64,000 nucleotides of DNA from Gordonia rhizosphera NBRC 16068 (GTDB taxonomy: Bacteria > Actinomycetota > Actinomycetes > Mycobacteriales > Mycobacteriaceae), in assembly GCF_000298195.1 (NCBI RefSeq), contig NZ_BAHC01000213.1, forward strand, positions 1 through 64,000. The letters run 5' to 3'. Below, piece after piece: positions 16,142-23,480 of the stretch; position 1 is the first letter of the stretch, and each line of letters begins with the position of its first letter. The notes beneath the pieces are model-generated. The model was given only the letters and a program-made list of their open reading frames with translations. It was not told the origin of the DNA and did no database searches. The position numbers and the translations under genes were made by a program.

Positions 16142-16798
16142 TCAGGAGCTGGGTGCCCGGACCACCATCGGGACGCCGGGGAACAAGGCCGCCATCTCCG
16201 AGCGCGACTTCCGCAGGCAGGCCGTGCCGTATCCCTTCTTGCGATGCTCCGGGTGAATCCAGATTCGAACGTCCACCTCACCGTTGGTGAGTTCGCCGAA
16301 GACCAGTCCGACCTTCTCATCGCCCTCGACACCGACCAGCCACACCGCATCCTCGTTCTCGACGCGTTCGGTGCCCTTGGCGATCTCCTCGCTCACCTCA
16401 CCCGCCGGCGTGCCCGACCCGTCGCCGGCCACCTTGAGCTCCTCGGTGCGCACCGTGAAGATATCCGCGTCCTCGGTGGGGGAGAAGACCCGCAGTTCGA
16501 GGGTGTCGCCGCTGCTGGCGGGGCGTTCGGCGAGCGTGAACGTGAGCGCGTTGTTCAGGTCCTCGAGCTCGGCCAGGTTCTTGCGCCGCTCGTCCTTGGT
16601 CAGCTGATAGAAGGACATGCCCAGGATCGCCTCGGCGCCCAGGGTCGACTTGTCGAGCAGTGTGGCGATCGCCGAGACCGCCTCCTCGCGGTTCTCGGCG
16701 TCGACGATGGCGTCGAGCACCTCGTGGCGACGTTCGAAGGCGGTCAGGAGGGCGTCGGTGATGTCGCGGCGGGTGGTCGCAAGATCCAGATCGGTCAT
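16142..16798 (-). CDS. GyrA-like N-terminal domain fused to GNAT acetyltransferase
   Basis: A 218-residue protein with two recognisable parts. Residues about 8-85 (EVLDAIVDAENREEA, AEAILGMSFYQLTKDER, ELEDLNNAL) resemble the coiled-coil C-gate region of type IIA topoisomerase A subunits, where GyrA has EVIAIIRAS, AILDMRLRRLT and ER motifs. Residues about 150-218 carry a GNAT core ending in VRIWIHPEHRKKGYG, whose RKKGYG fits the acetyl-CoA motif R-x-x-G-x-G/A. No topoisomerase catalytic tyrosine is present. The acceptor is unknown. It is divergent from an acyl-CoA synthetase across KstR-like sites. The GNAT call is fair and the GyrA resemblance is my own alignment by eye. Confidence 0.72.
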   Translation of the reverse strand: MTDLDLATTRRDITDALLTAFERRHEVLDAIVDAENREEAVSAIATLLDKSTLGAEAILGMSFYQLTKDERRKNLAELEDLNNALTFTLAERPASSGDTLELRVFSPTEDADIFTVRTEELKVAGDGSGTPAGEVSEEIAKGTERVENEDAVWLVGVEGDEKVGLVFGELTNGEVDVRIWIHPEHRKKGYGTACLRKSRSEMAALFPGVPMVVRAPSS

Positions 16799-16863
16799 GA
16801 TGTGGATCCTAGTTCAGTGTCGCCGCGTATGCCGTGGCGGACGCAACCCGGAATTCCATCAAA

Positions 16864-16877
16864 TAGAACATGTTCGT
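16864..16877. promoter_or_regulatory. KstR-like operator
   Basis: TAGAACATGTTCGT matches the KstR operator TAGAACnnGTTCTA with TAGAAC-GTTC intact and only the last two bases different. It lies in the divergent region between the GNAT fusion and the acyl-CoA synthetase at 16978. Confidence 0.65.
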
Positions 16878-16952
16878 CTGCCAAGTTCGCCCTGATGATT
16901 CAGGGTAAGTGCATGTCAAGACTATTTTGTGATGGATCGTCTACCGCAAATC

Positions 16953-16966
16953 TGTAACACGTCCTA
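16953..16966. promoter_or_regulatory. Second KstR-like operator before the acyl-CoA synthetase
   Basis: TGTAACACGTCCTA matches TAGAACACGTTCTA at 11 of 14 positions and ends 11 bases before the start codon at 16978. Together with the site at 16864 it suggests KstR control of the acyl-CoA synthetase. Confidence 0.55.
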
Positions 16967-16977
16967 GTGTGGTGTGC

Positions 16978-18618
16978 ATGACTGACGGACGTGACGCGAC
17001 CTCGGAGTTCGACCATCTGCGCGGCGGCACCCATCTCGGTGACCTTCTGGTGGCGGCGTTGCGCAGGCACGCCGCACGTAGAGTGCTCGTCCTCGGCGAC
17101 ACCGAGCTCACCGGGCGCGAGATGGCCGACGCGATCAGCCGCTATCAGCAGGCGTTCGAGGCGCTCGGCGCCGGTACCGGCTCGACCGTCGGGTTGCTGG
17201 CGCTCAACCGGCCCGAGGTCTTGCTGGTCATCGGTGCCGGACAGACCCAGGGCTGGCGCCGGACGGCGCTGCATCCGCTCGGTTCGCTCGACGACCACGC
17301 CTACGTCCTCGCCGACGCGGGTGTCACCACCCTCGTGATCGATCCGATCCCGATGTTCGTCGAGCGTGCCGTCGCCCTCGTCGAACGCGTGGACAGCCTC
17401 AAACAGGTGCTGACCCTCGGCCCTGTCCCCCAGGCGCTCGCCGCGGTCGGCCGCGACGTCATCGCCGAGGCGCAGAACTTCCCGCCGAAGCCGCTCGTCG
17501 CCGCCGAACTCCCACCCGACCACATCGTCTCGATCACCTACACCGGCGGCACCACCGGCAAGCCGAAGGGCGTCATCGGCACCGCGCGGGCGATGTCGAC
17601 GATGACCCAGATCCAGCTATCGGAGTGGGAATGGCCGGACAATCCCCGTTTCCTGATGTGCACGCCGCTCTCCCACGCCGGTGCGGCCTTCTTCGTGCCG
17701 ACCCTGATCAAGGGTGGGTCGATGGTCGTGCTGGCGAGGTTCGATCCCGCGGAGGTGCTGCGGACCATCGAACAACAGCGGATCACCGCGACGATGCTGG
17801 TGCCGTCGATGCTGTATGCGCTACTCGACCACCCGGACTCACAGACCCGCGACCTGTCGTCGTTGGAGACGGTGTATTACGGTGCGTCCCCGATCAATCC
17901 GGTCCGGCTTGCCGAGGCCGTCGAGCGGTTCGGGCCGATCTTCGCACAGTATTACGGCCAGTCCGAGGCGCCGATGGTGATCAGCTATCTCGGCAAGAAC
18001 GATCATCCGAAACCGGGCGAGGATCCCCGTCGGCTCAGCAGTTGCGGTCGGCCGTCGGCCTTTCTGCGGACCGCATTGCTCGGGCCCGACGACAAGCCGG
18101 TGGCCCCAGGTGAACCGGGCGAGATCTGTGTCGCGGGACCGCTTCTGGCGGGCGGCTATTGGGGGTTACCCGAGCAGACCGCGGAGACCTTCCGCGATGG
18201 CTGGCTGCGCACCGGCGACGTCGCCCGCGAGGACGCCGACGGTTTCTGGTACATCGTCGACCGCACCAAGGACATGATCGTCACCGGCGGCTTCAACGTC
18301 TTCCCCCGCGAGGTGGAAGACGTTGTCGCCGAACATCCCTCGGTGGGTCAGGTAGGCGTGATCGGGGTGCCCGACGACAAATGGGGGGAGGCGGTCACCG
18401 CCGTCGTCGTGCTGCGCGCCGACGCCGACGGCAGCGACGCGAGCCGCGAGCGCATCACCGGCGAGATCCAGCAGGCGGTCAAGGACCGCAAGGGAGCGGT
18501 GCAGGCGCCCAAGCGGGTGATCTTCGCCGGAGCGCTGCCGCTCACCGCACTGGGCAAGCCTGACAAGAAGGCGCTGCGCGCGCAGTTCTGGGAGACCGCC
18601 GGGCGTGGCGTCGGCTGA
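16978..18618 (+). CDS. Acyl-CoA synthetase (FadD family, candidate KstR target)
   Basis: A 546-residue ANL ligase. It has TYTGGTTGKPKG for the P-loop (about residue 185), YYGQSEAPM for motif A5, GWLRTGDVA and DRTKDMIVTGGFNVFPREVE, and a C-terminal LGKPDKKALR lysine. It resembles the FadD8 group, but I do not assign the symbol. The ATG at 16978 directly follows a KstR-like operator, and the leader may be very short. Its substrate is unknown. The two operators argue for a place in sterol or fatty-acid side-chain activation. It is convergent with the P450 gene at 18631, leaving only 12 bp between the stops. Confidence 0.84.
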   Translation: MTDGRDATSEFDHLRGGTHLGDLLVAALRRHAARRVLVLGDTELTGREMADAISRYQQAFEALGAGTGSTVGLLALNRPEVLLVIGAGQTQGWRRTALHPLGSLDDHAYVLADAGVTTLVIDPIPMFVERAVALVERVDSLKQVLTLGPVPQALAAVGRDVIAEAQNFPPKPLVAAELPPDHIVSITYTGGTTGKPKGVIGTARAMSTMTQIQLSEWEWPDNPRFLMCTPLSHAGAAFFVPTLIKGGSMVVLARFDPAEVLRTIEQQRITATMLVPSMLYALLDHPDSQTRDLSSLETVYYGASPINPVRLAEAVERFGPIFAQYYGQSEAPMVISYLGKNDHPKPGEDPRRLSSCGRPSAFLRTALLGPDDKPVAPGEPGEICVAGPLLAGGYWGLPEQTAETFRDGWLRTGDVAREDADGFWYIVDRTKDMIVTGGFNVFPREVEDVVAEHPSVGQVGVIGVPDDKWGEAVTAVVVLRADADGSDASRERITGEIQQAVKDRKGAVQAPKRVIFAGALPLTALGKPDKKALRAQFWETAGRGVG

Positions 18619-18630
18619 TCATCTGGCTGA

Positions 18631-19866
18631 TCATCCCGAATAGGACACCCGTAACTCCTTGACGCCGTGCAGCCACCCCGACCGGACCCGACGTGGTTCG
18701 GCCAGCTTCGCCATGTCGGGGACGAGGTCGGCCAGCGTGTTGAACATCAGGTTCACCTCGAGCCGCGCGAGATTGGCGCCGATGCAGAAGTGAGCGCCGT
18801 TGCCGCCGAAGCTCAGATGCGGGTTCGGGTCGCGGGTGATGTCGAAGGTGAACGGGTCGTCGAAGACCGTCTCGTCGTAATTGGCCGAGCTGTAGAACAA
18901 TCCGACCCGCTGCCCGGTGGTGATCGCCACCCCGCCGACCTCGGTGTCGGTCATCGCGGTGCGCTGGAAGCAGTGCACCGGTGTTGCCCAGCGGATGATC
19001 TCGTCGACGGCCGTCACCGGCCGGTCCCGCCGGAAGAGCTCCCACTGTGCGGGATGGTCGAGAAAAGCGTTGACGCCGTGCGTGATCGCGTTGCGGGTCG
19101 TCTCGTTGCCGGCGATGACGAGCAGCATGACGAAGAAGCCGAACTCGATGTCGCTCAGCGCGTGCCCGTCGATGTCGGCCTGCACCAGCGTGGTGACGAG
19201 GTCGTCGCGGGGATGGGCGCGTCGGTCGTCGGCCATGTCGAACGCGTAGGCGAGTAACTCGACATTCGCGGTGAAAGGGTCGTATTTGATGTCGGGGTCC
19301 TCGCCGTTGGTCATGGCGTCGGCGAGGTCGCACAGGTAACCGCGGTCGGCCGCCGGGACGCCGAGGAGATCGAGGATCGCGCGCAGCGGCAGATGGATCG
19401 CGACGTCCTCGACGAAGTTGCCGGCGCCCTTCTCGGCCGCCGCGGCCACGATCTCGCGGGCCTCGGCTGCCAGCCGCTCCTCGAGTGAGGACACGGCCCG
19501 CGGGGTGAACATGCGCGAGACGATCTTGCGCATCCGGGTGTGTTCCGGCGGATCCATGTTCAGCAGGAACGCCCGCGACCCCTCGATCTGCTCCCGGGAC
19601 GCGTACTCCGGGAACCGCATCAGCGCGCCCTTCTCGCGGTTGGACCACGTGGTGGTGTCCTTGGAGATCGCCCGGATGTCGGCGTGCCGGCTGATCACCC
19701 AGAACCCCTCGTCATCGAAGAATGCCGGGCCGATGGACTGCGGATTCCACCAGACCGGTGCCGTCGCGCGTCGTTCCGCGAACTCCGCCAGTGGCAGCCC
19801 GCGTTCGAGCAGATCCGGGTCGGTGAAGTCGATGTCGTCGGTGCGCCGGGTGGTCGAAGTGGTCAT
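18631..19866 (-). CDS. CYP125-like cytochrome P450 (paralogue 1)
   Basis: A 411-residue P450 closely resembling CYP125. It has the I-helix oxygen-activation motif AGNETTRN, the K-helix ExxR in EIIRWATP, and the heme loop FGGNGAHFCIGANLAR with Cys361 as heme ligand. The N-terminus DFTDPDLLERGLPLAEFAERRATAPVWWNPQ is the CYP125 signature start. CYP125 enzymes oxidise the terminal C26/C27 methyl of cholesterol or cholestenone. The ATG at 19866 is chosen because GAGGAC precedes it and the upstream frame has no P450 character. It shares an unusual 27-bp inverted repeat upstream with the gene at 23481, not a KstR site. The actual substrate may be another sterol. Confidence 0.88.
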   Translation of the reverse strand: MTTSTTRRTDDIDFTDPDLLERGLPLAEFAERRATAPVWWNPQSIGPAFFDDEGFWVISRHADIRAISKDTTTWSNREKGALMRFPEYASREQIEGSRAFLLNMDPPEHTRMRKIVSRMFTPRAVSSLEERLAAEAREIVAAAAEKGAGNFVEDVAIHLPLRAILDLLGVPAADRGYLCDLADAMTNGEDPDIKYDPFTANVELLAYAFDMADDRRAHPRDDLVTTLVQADIDGHALSDIEFGFFVMLLVIAGNETTRNAITHGVNAFLDHPAQWELFRRDRPVTAVDEIIRWATPVHCFQRTAMTDTEVGGVAITTGQRVGLFYSSANYDETVFDDPFTFDITRDPNPHLSFGGNGAHFCIGANLARLEVNLMFNTLADLVPDMAKLAEPRRVRSGWLHGVKELRVSYSG

Positions 19867-19903
19867 GGCGTCCTCGCGATCCCGTGTGTGGTTGCTCACA
19901 CGA

Positions 19904-19930
19904 CCATACACCTGTCGATGATATGTATCG
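19904..19930. promoter_or_regulatory. Inverted-repeat operator CCATACA-N13-TGTATCG
   Basis: CCATACA at 19904-19910 and TGTATCG at 19924-19930 are inverted half-sites (one mismatch) separated by 13 bp, 38 bases before the P450 start codon. The same arrangement with exact half-sites occurs at 24776-24802. The divergent TetR gene at 24897 is the obvious candidate binder. Confidence 0.7.
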
Positions 19931-19984
19931 TCTACGTCGCGTTCTCGGCTTGCCACCGCCATCGGTGGTCATCAATATAGATGT

Positions 19985-20308
19985 ATGTCAATTCAGACCG
20001 ATGTCGATATTTCCGGGACCGCGGCCGGGCTGAAGGCCCTCGGTGACCCCGTGCGTCTGCGGTTGCTGCAGGAGCTTGCAGGTCGCCCGGGCGGCGAGTC
20101 GTGCGTGTGCGACCTGCTGGAACTGTTCGATCTCTCCCAACCGACGATCTCCCATCACCTGAAGGTGCTGCGGGGGGCCGGGCTCGTGGTCTCCGAGCGT
20201 CGCGGCACCTGGATGTACTACCGGGTGGTCACCGATGCCGTGCGGCAACTCTCCGATGCCCTTCGTGCCATGGCGGTGGTGTCGGGTTCTGTGGAGGAAT
20301 GCCGATGA
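19985..20308 (+). CDS. arsR: ArsR-family arsenic-responsive repressor
   Basis: A 107-residue winged-helix ArsR/SmtB repressor. The recognition helix is LSQPTISHHLKVLR, and the arsenic-site motif SCVCDLLELF immediately precedes it, equivalent to the ELCVCDL metal-binding helix of arsenic-sensing ArsR. As(III) binding to these cysteines should release DNA. It is the first gene of an arsR-acr3-arsC operon, and its stop overlaps the acr3 ATG (ATGA). The AT-rich upstream sequence (tcaatatagatgtatgtc) contains the promoter and presumably the operator. Confidence 0.92.
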   Translation: MSIQTDVDISGTAAGLKALGDPVRLRLLQELAGRPGGESCVCDLLELFDLSQPTISHHLKVLRGAGLVVSERRGTWMYYRVVTDAVRQLSDALRAMAVVSGSVEECR

Positions 20309-21405
20309 GCCAGACACATGAAGTGGTCGTCGGCCGCCTCTCCACCCTTGATCGATTCTTGCCGCTGTGGATCGGCGCGGCGATGGCCGTGGGGCTGCTG
20401 TGGGGTCGGCTTGTCCCGGGCACCGGGGAGGCGTTGAGCGCGGTCGAGGTGGACGGGATCTCGTTGCCGATCGCGGTCGGCCTGCTGGTGATGATGTACC
20501 CGGTGCTGGCCAAGGTCCGCTACGACCGGCTCGACACCGTCGTCGGCGACCGTCGACTCCTGGTGGGTTCGCTCGTCCTGAACTGGCTGATCGGCCCGGC
20601 GCTGATGTTCACGCTGGCCTGGCTCATGCTGCCGGACCTGCCGGAATACCGCACCGGGCTCATCGTCGTCGGCCTGGCCCGCTGTATCGCGATGGTCATC
20701 ATCTGGAACGACCTGGCCTGCGGTGACCGGGAGGCCGCCGCGGTGCTGGTGGCGATCAACTCGATCTTCCAGGTCGTGATGTTCGCGGTGATGGGCTGGT
20801 TCTACCTCTCGGTGCTGCCGGGCTGGCTCGGTCTGGAGACGACGGGCATCGAGTCCTCGCCCTGGGAGATCGCCAAGTCGGTGCTGATCTTCCTCGGTAT
20901 CCCGCTCGCCGCCGGGTTCTTGACCCGCCGGTTCGGCGAACGGTTCAAGGGCCGCACCTGGTACGAGGAGAAACTGCTGCCGAAGCTGGGGCCCTGGGCG
21001 CTCTACGGGTTGCTCTTCACCATCGTGGTCCTCTTCGCGCTGCAGGGTGACCAGATCACCTCGCACCCCTGGGACGTCGTGCGGATCGCGGCGCCGCTGC
21101 TGGTCTATTTCGCGGTGATGTGGGGTGCCGGCTACCTCTACGGTGCGGTGGCGCGCCTCGGCTATGCGCGCACGACCACCATGGCGTTCACCGCCGCCGG
21201 CAACAACTTCGAGCTGGCGATCGCCGTCGCCATCGGCACCTGGGGTGTCACCTCGGGGCAGGCGCTGGCCGGGGTCGTCGGCCCCCTGATCGAGGTCCCT
21301 GTCCTGGTCGGGTTGGTGTATGTGTCGCTCGCCCTGCGCGGGCGCGGGCCGTTCAGAGACGACGAGCGGCCGTTGGAGGACGAACAGGTGAGGGCGTCGT
21401 CGTGA
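20305..21405 (+). CDS. acr3: Arsenite efflux transporter ACR3
   Basis: A 366-residue inner-membrane transporter with about ten hydrophobic segments. Cys127 in VVGLARCIAMVIIWNDLACGD is the conserved ACR3 cysteine, and the conserved glutamate lies in the AAGNNFELAIAVAIG segment. ACR3 exports As(III) using the proton gradient. The ATG overlaps the arsR stop, and a GGAGG site is found inside the 3' end of arsR. The downstream arsC overlaps its stop, so all three are translationally coupled. Length is typical of ACR3. Confidence 0.93.
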   Translation: MSQTHEVVVGRLSTLDRFLPLWIGAAMAVGLLWGRLVPGTGEALSAVEVDGISLPIAVGLLVMMYPVLAKVRYDRLDTVVGDRRLLVGSLVLNWLIGPALMFTLAWLMLPDLPEYRTGLIVVGLARCIAMVIIWNDLACGDREAAAVLVAINSIFQVVMFAVMGWFYLSVLPGWLGLETTGIESSPWEIAKSVLIFLGIPLAAGFLTRRFGERFKGRTWYEEKLLPKLGPWALYGLLFTIVVLFALQGDQITSHPWDVVRIAAPLLVYFAVMWGAGYLYGAVARLGYARTTTMAFTAAGNNFELAIAVAIGTWGVTSGQALAGVVGPLIEVPVLVGLVYVSLALRGRGPFRDDERPLEDEQVRASS

Positions 21406-21824
21406 CCGATCGTCCGTCGGTGGTGTTCGTCTGCGTGTCCAACCGGGGCAAGTCGGTGATGGCCGAAGGCCTGATGAGAAGGGTCGCGGGCGACCGGTTT
21501 GACGTGTCCTCGGCGGGCACCGAGGCGAAGGTCGGCGGCAGTGTGAACGAGCTGTCGGCCGAGGTGCTCGCCGAGCTCGGTGTCGACATCACCGGCCACG
21601 CCCCGCGTCAACTGACCGGCGAGATCGCGGCGGCGGCCGATCTGGTCGTCGTCGTCGGGACCGCGGCGCGGGTTGATCCGCCGCCCGGTGTGGCGGTCGA
21701 GGTCTGGGACACCGACGAACCGTCGCTACGCGGGATCGACGGGATCGAACGGATGCGGATCATCCGCGACGACATCGCCGAGCGCGTCGGCGAGTTGGCC
21801 GAACGGCTGAGCGTCCGGTCCTGA
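21402..21824 (+). CDS. arsC: Arsenate reductase, mycothiol-transferase type (ArsC)
   Basis: A 140-residue low-molecular-weight phosphatase-fold protein. The P-loop is CVSNRGKS, with Lys where tyrosine phosphatases have Arg. The same C-x5-K form occurs in the corynebacterial arsenate:mycothiol transferases ArsC1/ArsC2 (as I recall, CVGNGGKS), so this probably joins arsenate to mycothiol. A mycoredoxin would then release As(III) for ACR3. The GTG start overlaps the acr3 stop (GTGA). A general-acid Asp is present in EVWDTDEPS. The gene is followed by a perfect 36-bp palindrome. Confidence 0.88.
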   Translation: MTDRPSVVFVCVSNRGKSVMAEGLMRRVAGDRFDVSSAGTEAKVGGSVNELSAEVLAELGVDITGHAPRQLTGEIAAAADLVVVVGTAARVDPPPGVAVEVWDTDEPSLRGIDGIERMRIIRDDIAERVGELAERLSVRS

Positions 21825-21836
21825 GTCCGGGCCGAC

Positions 21837-21872
21837 GTACCGCACGGCGTTCCGCGGAACGCCGTGCGGTAC
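21837..21872. terminator. Perfect 36-bp palindrome, bidirectional terminator
   Basis: GTACCGCACGGCGTTCCG at 21837-21854 is exactly repeated as its reverse complement at 21855-21872. It lies between convergent arsC and the CadI/ArsI-type gene and should fold into a very stable hairpin on both transcripts. Confidence 0.85.
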
Positions 21873-21901
21873 TCACGGGCCAGGATCACCCGCTCGCCGA
21901 C

Positions 21902-22384
21902 TCAGCAGCACGCCTCGGCGGTGGGCGTGCCGGCATTGGCGGCGGCCGTGCCGCCACAGCACACCGAACCGTTCGTCGGCTCATCGTCGACGAGAAGCGA
22001 AGGGCTGGTACCGAACTCCTCGGTATCGGCGAGCACGGTGTAGACCTCCCAGCGTTCGGAGTTCGGGCCGGTCACCCACACCTTGTCCTGCGTGGCGAAG
22101 CAACACGTGGTGTTGATCTCCTCCTGAGTGAGCAGACCGCGCTCGGTGAGTCGACCGATCTCGCCGTGGACCTGCTCGCTGGATTCCACCTCCACCCCGA
22201 GGTGATTGATGGACCCGCCCTTGCCGGGATTCTCGATCAGCACGAGCTTCAACGGGGGCTCGGCGACCGCGAAGTTCGCATACCCCGGCTTCCGCTTCGC
22301 GGGTTCGGCATTGAACAACGCCGAATAGAACTCGACCGCCGCATCCAGATCATCGACGTTCAATGCCAGCTGCACACGTGACAT
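21902..22384 (-). CDS. ArsI/CadI-family glyoxalase-fold protein
   Basis: A 160-residue vicinal-oxygen-chelate (glyoxalase/bleomycin-resistance) protein. The adjacent cysteines in NTTCCFATQDKVWV match the vicinal Cys pair that binds trivalent arsenicals in ArsI C-As lyases, and SERWEVYTV supplies the metal-site Glu. CadI, the cadmium-induced mycobacterial homologue, has the same features. The C-terminal tail adds more Cys pairs (VCCGG and EACC), suggesting metal sequestration. The ATG at 22384 follows GGAGGTGG. It is divergent from the second ArsR-type gene, which is its likely regulator. ArsI-type demethylation of organoarsenicals is inferred and cannot be separated from CadI function here. 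Confidence 0.86.
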   Translation of the reverse strand: MSRVQLALNVDDLDAAVEFYSALFNAEPAKRKPGYANFAVAEPPLKLVLIENPGKGGSINHLGVEVESSEQVHGEIGRLTERGLLTQEEINTTCCFATQDKVWVTGPNSERWEVYTVLADTEEFGTSPSLLVDDEPTNGSVCCGGTAAANAGTPTAEACC

Positions 22385-22448
22385 GCCGACCACCTCCACT
22401 TGTGAGACATATATCGAATTAGGGACAAGGCAAGAATGCCACCTTTTC

Positions 22449-22458
22449 GACATATGTC
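22449..22458. promoter_or_regulatory. ArsR-type operator candidate GACATATGTC
   Basis: GACATATGTC is a perfect 10-bp palindrome in the divergent region of the CadI/ArsI-type and second arsR genes. A related GACATATATC lies at 22406-22415, close to the CadI/ArsI-type start. Both could bind the ArsR-family protein encoded at 22483. Confidence 0.5.
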
Positions 22459-22482
22459 AAGACTCTGGCGTACTCTGTGTAC

Positions 22483-22839
22483 ATGCCGAAAGCGTTGCCC
22501 GTCCTCGATGTGAGTGCCCCGATCTGCTGCTCGCCGGTGTCGGCGGCGCCGATGACCGATGATGAGGCGCTCGAAGTGGCGTTGCGGCTCAAGGCCTTGG
22601 CTGATCCGGTTCGGATCCGGTTGCTGTCGATCCTGATGACCAGCGGTGACGGCGCGTTGTGCACCGGTGACCTCGCGCCGGCGGTGGGGCTGTCGGAGGC
22701 CACGGTGTCCCATCACCTCACCCAGCTCCGCAAGGCGGGGATGGTGGAGTCGGTTCGGCAAGGGATGAACGTGCACCACAGCGTGCGCACCGAGTCGCTC
22801 GAGGCGCTGCGTCGCGTGCTCGCCGTCGACTGCTGCTGA
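22483..22839 (+). CDS. ArsR/SmtB-family metal-responsive repressor
   Basis: A 118-residue winged-helix repressor with ALADPVRIRLLSIL followed by the recognition helix LSEATVSHHLTQLR. Cysteine pairs lie at both ends: PICCSP near residue 16 and DCC at the extreme C-terminus, with a further Cys in GALCTGDL. This layout is closer to CmtR-type or organoarsenical-sensing ArsR proteins than to the first arsR at 19985. The ATG at 22483 lies seven bases after TACTCT (22471-22476), implying a leaderless transcript, and an in-frame GTG at 22477 is less likely. It probably regulates itself and the divergent CadI/ArsI-type gene. The metal ligand is uncertain. Confidence 0.85.
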   Translation: MPKALPVLDVSAPICCSPVSAAPMTDDEALEVALRLKALADPVRIRLLSILMTSGDGALCTGDLAPAVGLSEATVSHHLTQLRKAGMVESVRQGMNVHHSVRTESLEALRRVLAVDCC

Positions 22840-22952
22840 CAACGCACCACGCCGACGCCACCTGCGCACGATGTGGGAAATGATCAGCGGGACCAGCTCT
22901 CGGCCGGGATGCGGCGCTTGACGCCGATTGAAATGCGCATCGACAATCTGAT

Positions 22953-23444
22953 ATGGCGTTTTACGGCAGTCAGTACGATCCCGCGGCTCCGCGCAGCGTG
23001 TACCAGTCGATCGCCGACGATACCACCGAGATCTATCTGACGGAGCAAACCGTCGTCTTCCTGACCACGGGCTTCGACCGGATGGCCGAACGGGAGTTCT
23101 GCGTGGCATGCCCTGCCGAGCTGTTGTGCGCTGCGGCCGAGGGCGAGTTGAACAGGTTGGCCCCGAACACCTGCCGCGACGTGGCGCCGTCGCGTCGACG
23201 GCTCGCAGTGCAAACGCTGAATGGCATGAGCATCTCGACCGTCGATCGCCCGGAAGGCGAGGACATCTGCTTCGGCAGGGTGGTAAACGCCATCGAACGC
23301 GAGTATCTCTTCGAAGCTGCGAGTACGCCGAACGTCACCGACCCGCTCGATCCAGCGACCCGTCGGCTATTCTGGCTGGCCGACCGGGTTCGCGCGTTCA
23401 CCCGGGACGTCGCCGGTCGGCTGGCAAGCGGACAGCATCTCTAG
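22953..23444 (+). CDS. Hypothetical protein
   Basis: A 163-residue soluble protein that I do not recognise. It has an N-terminal segment rich in aromatic and acidic residues, scattered cysteines (FCVACPAELLCAAAEGE, NTCRD, DICFG), and an Arg-rich C-terminal helix (TRRLFWLADRVRAFTRDVAGRL). There is no signal peptide or membrane segment. It stands alone between the arsR-type gene and a convergent CYP125-like gene. The FCVACPAELLC cysteine cluster could bind metal, but that is a guess. The reading frame is compositionally consistent with coding. The lack of any good ribosome site leaves some doubt about the start. Confidence 0.55.
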   Translation: MAFYGSQYDPAAPRSVYQSIADDTTEIYLTEQTVVFLTTGFDRMAEREFCVACPAELLCAAAEGELNRLAPNTCRDVAPSRRRLAVQTLNGMSISTVDRPEGEDICFGRVVNAIEREYLFEAASTPNVTDPLDPATRRLFWLADRVRAFTRDVAGRLASGQHL

Positions 23445-23480
23445 ACGGGATCGGGTGAATATGCTGGGCGGCAAGCGGTT

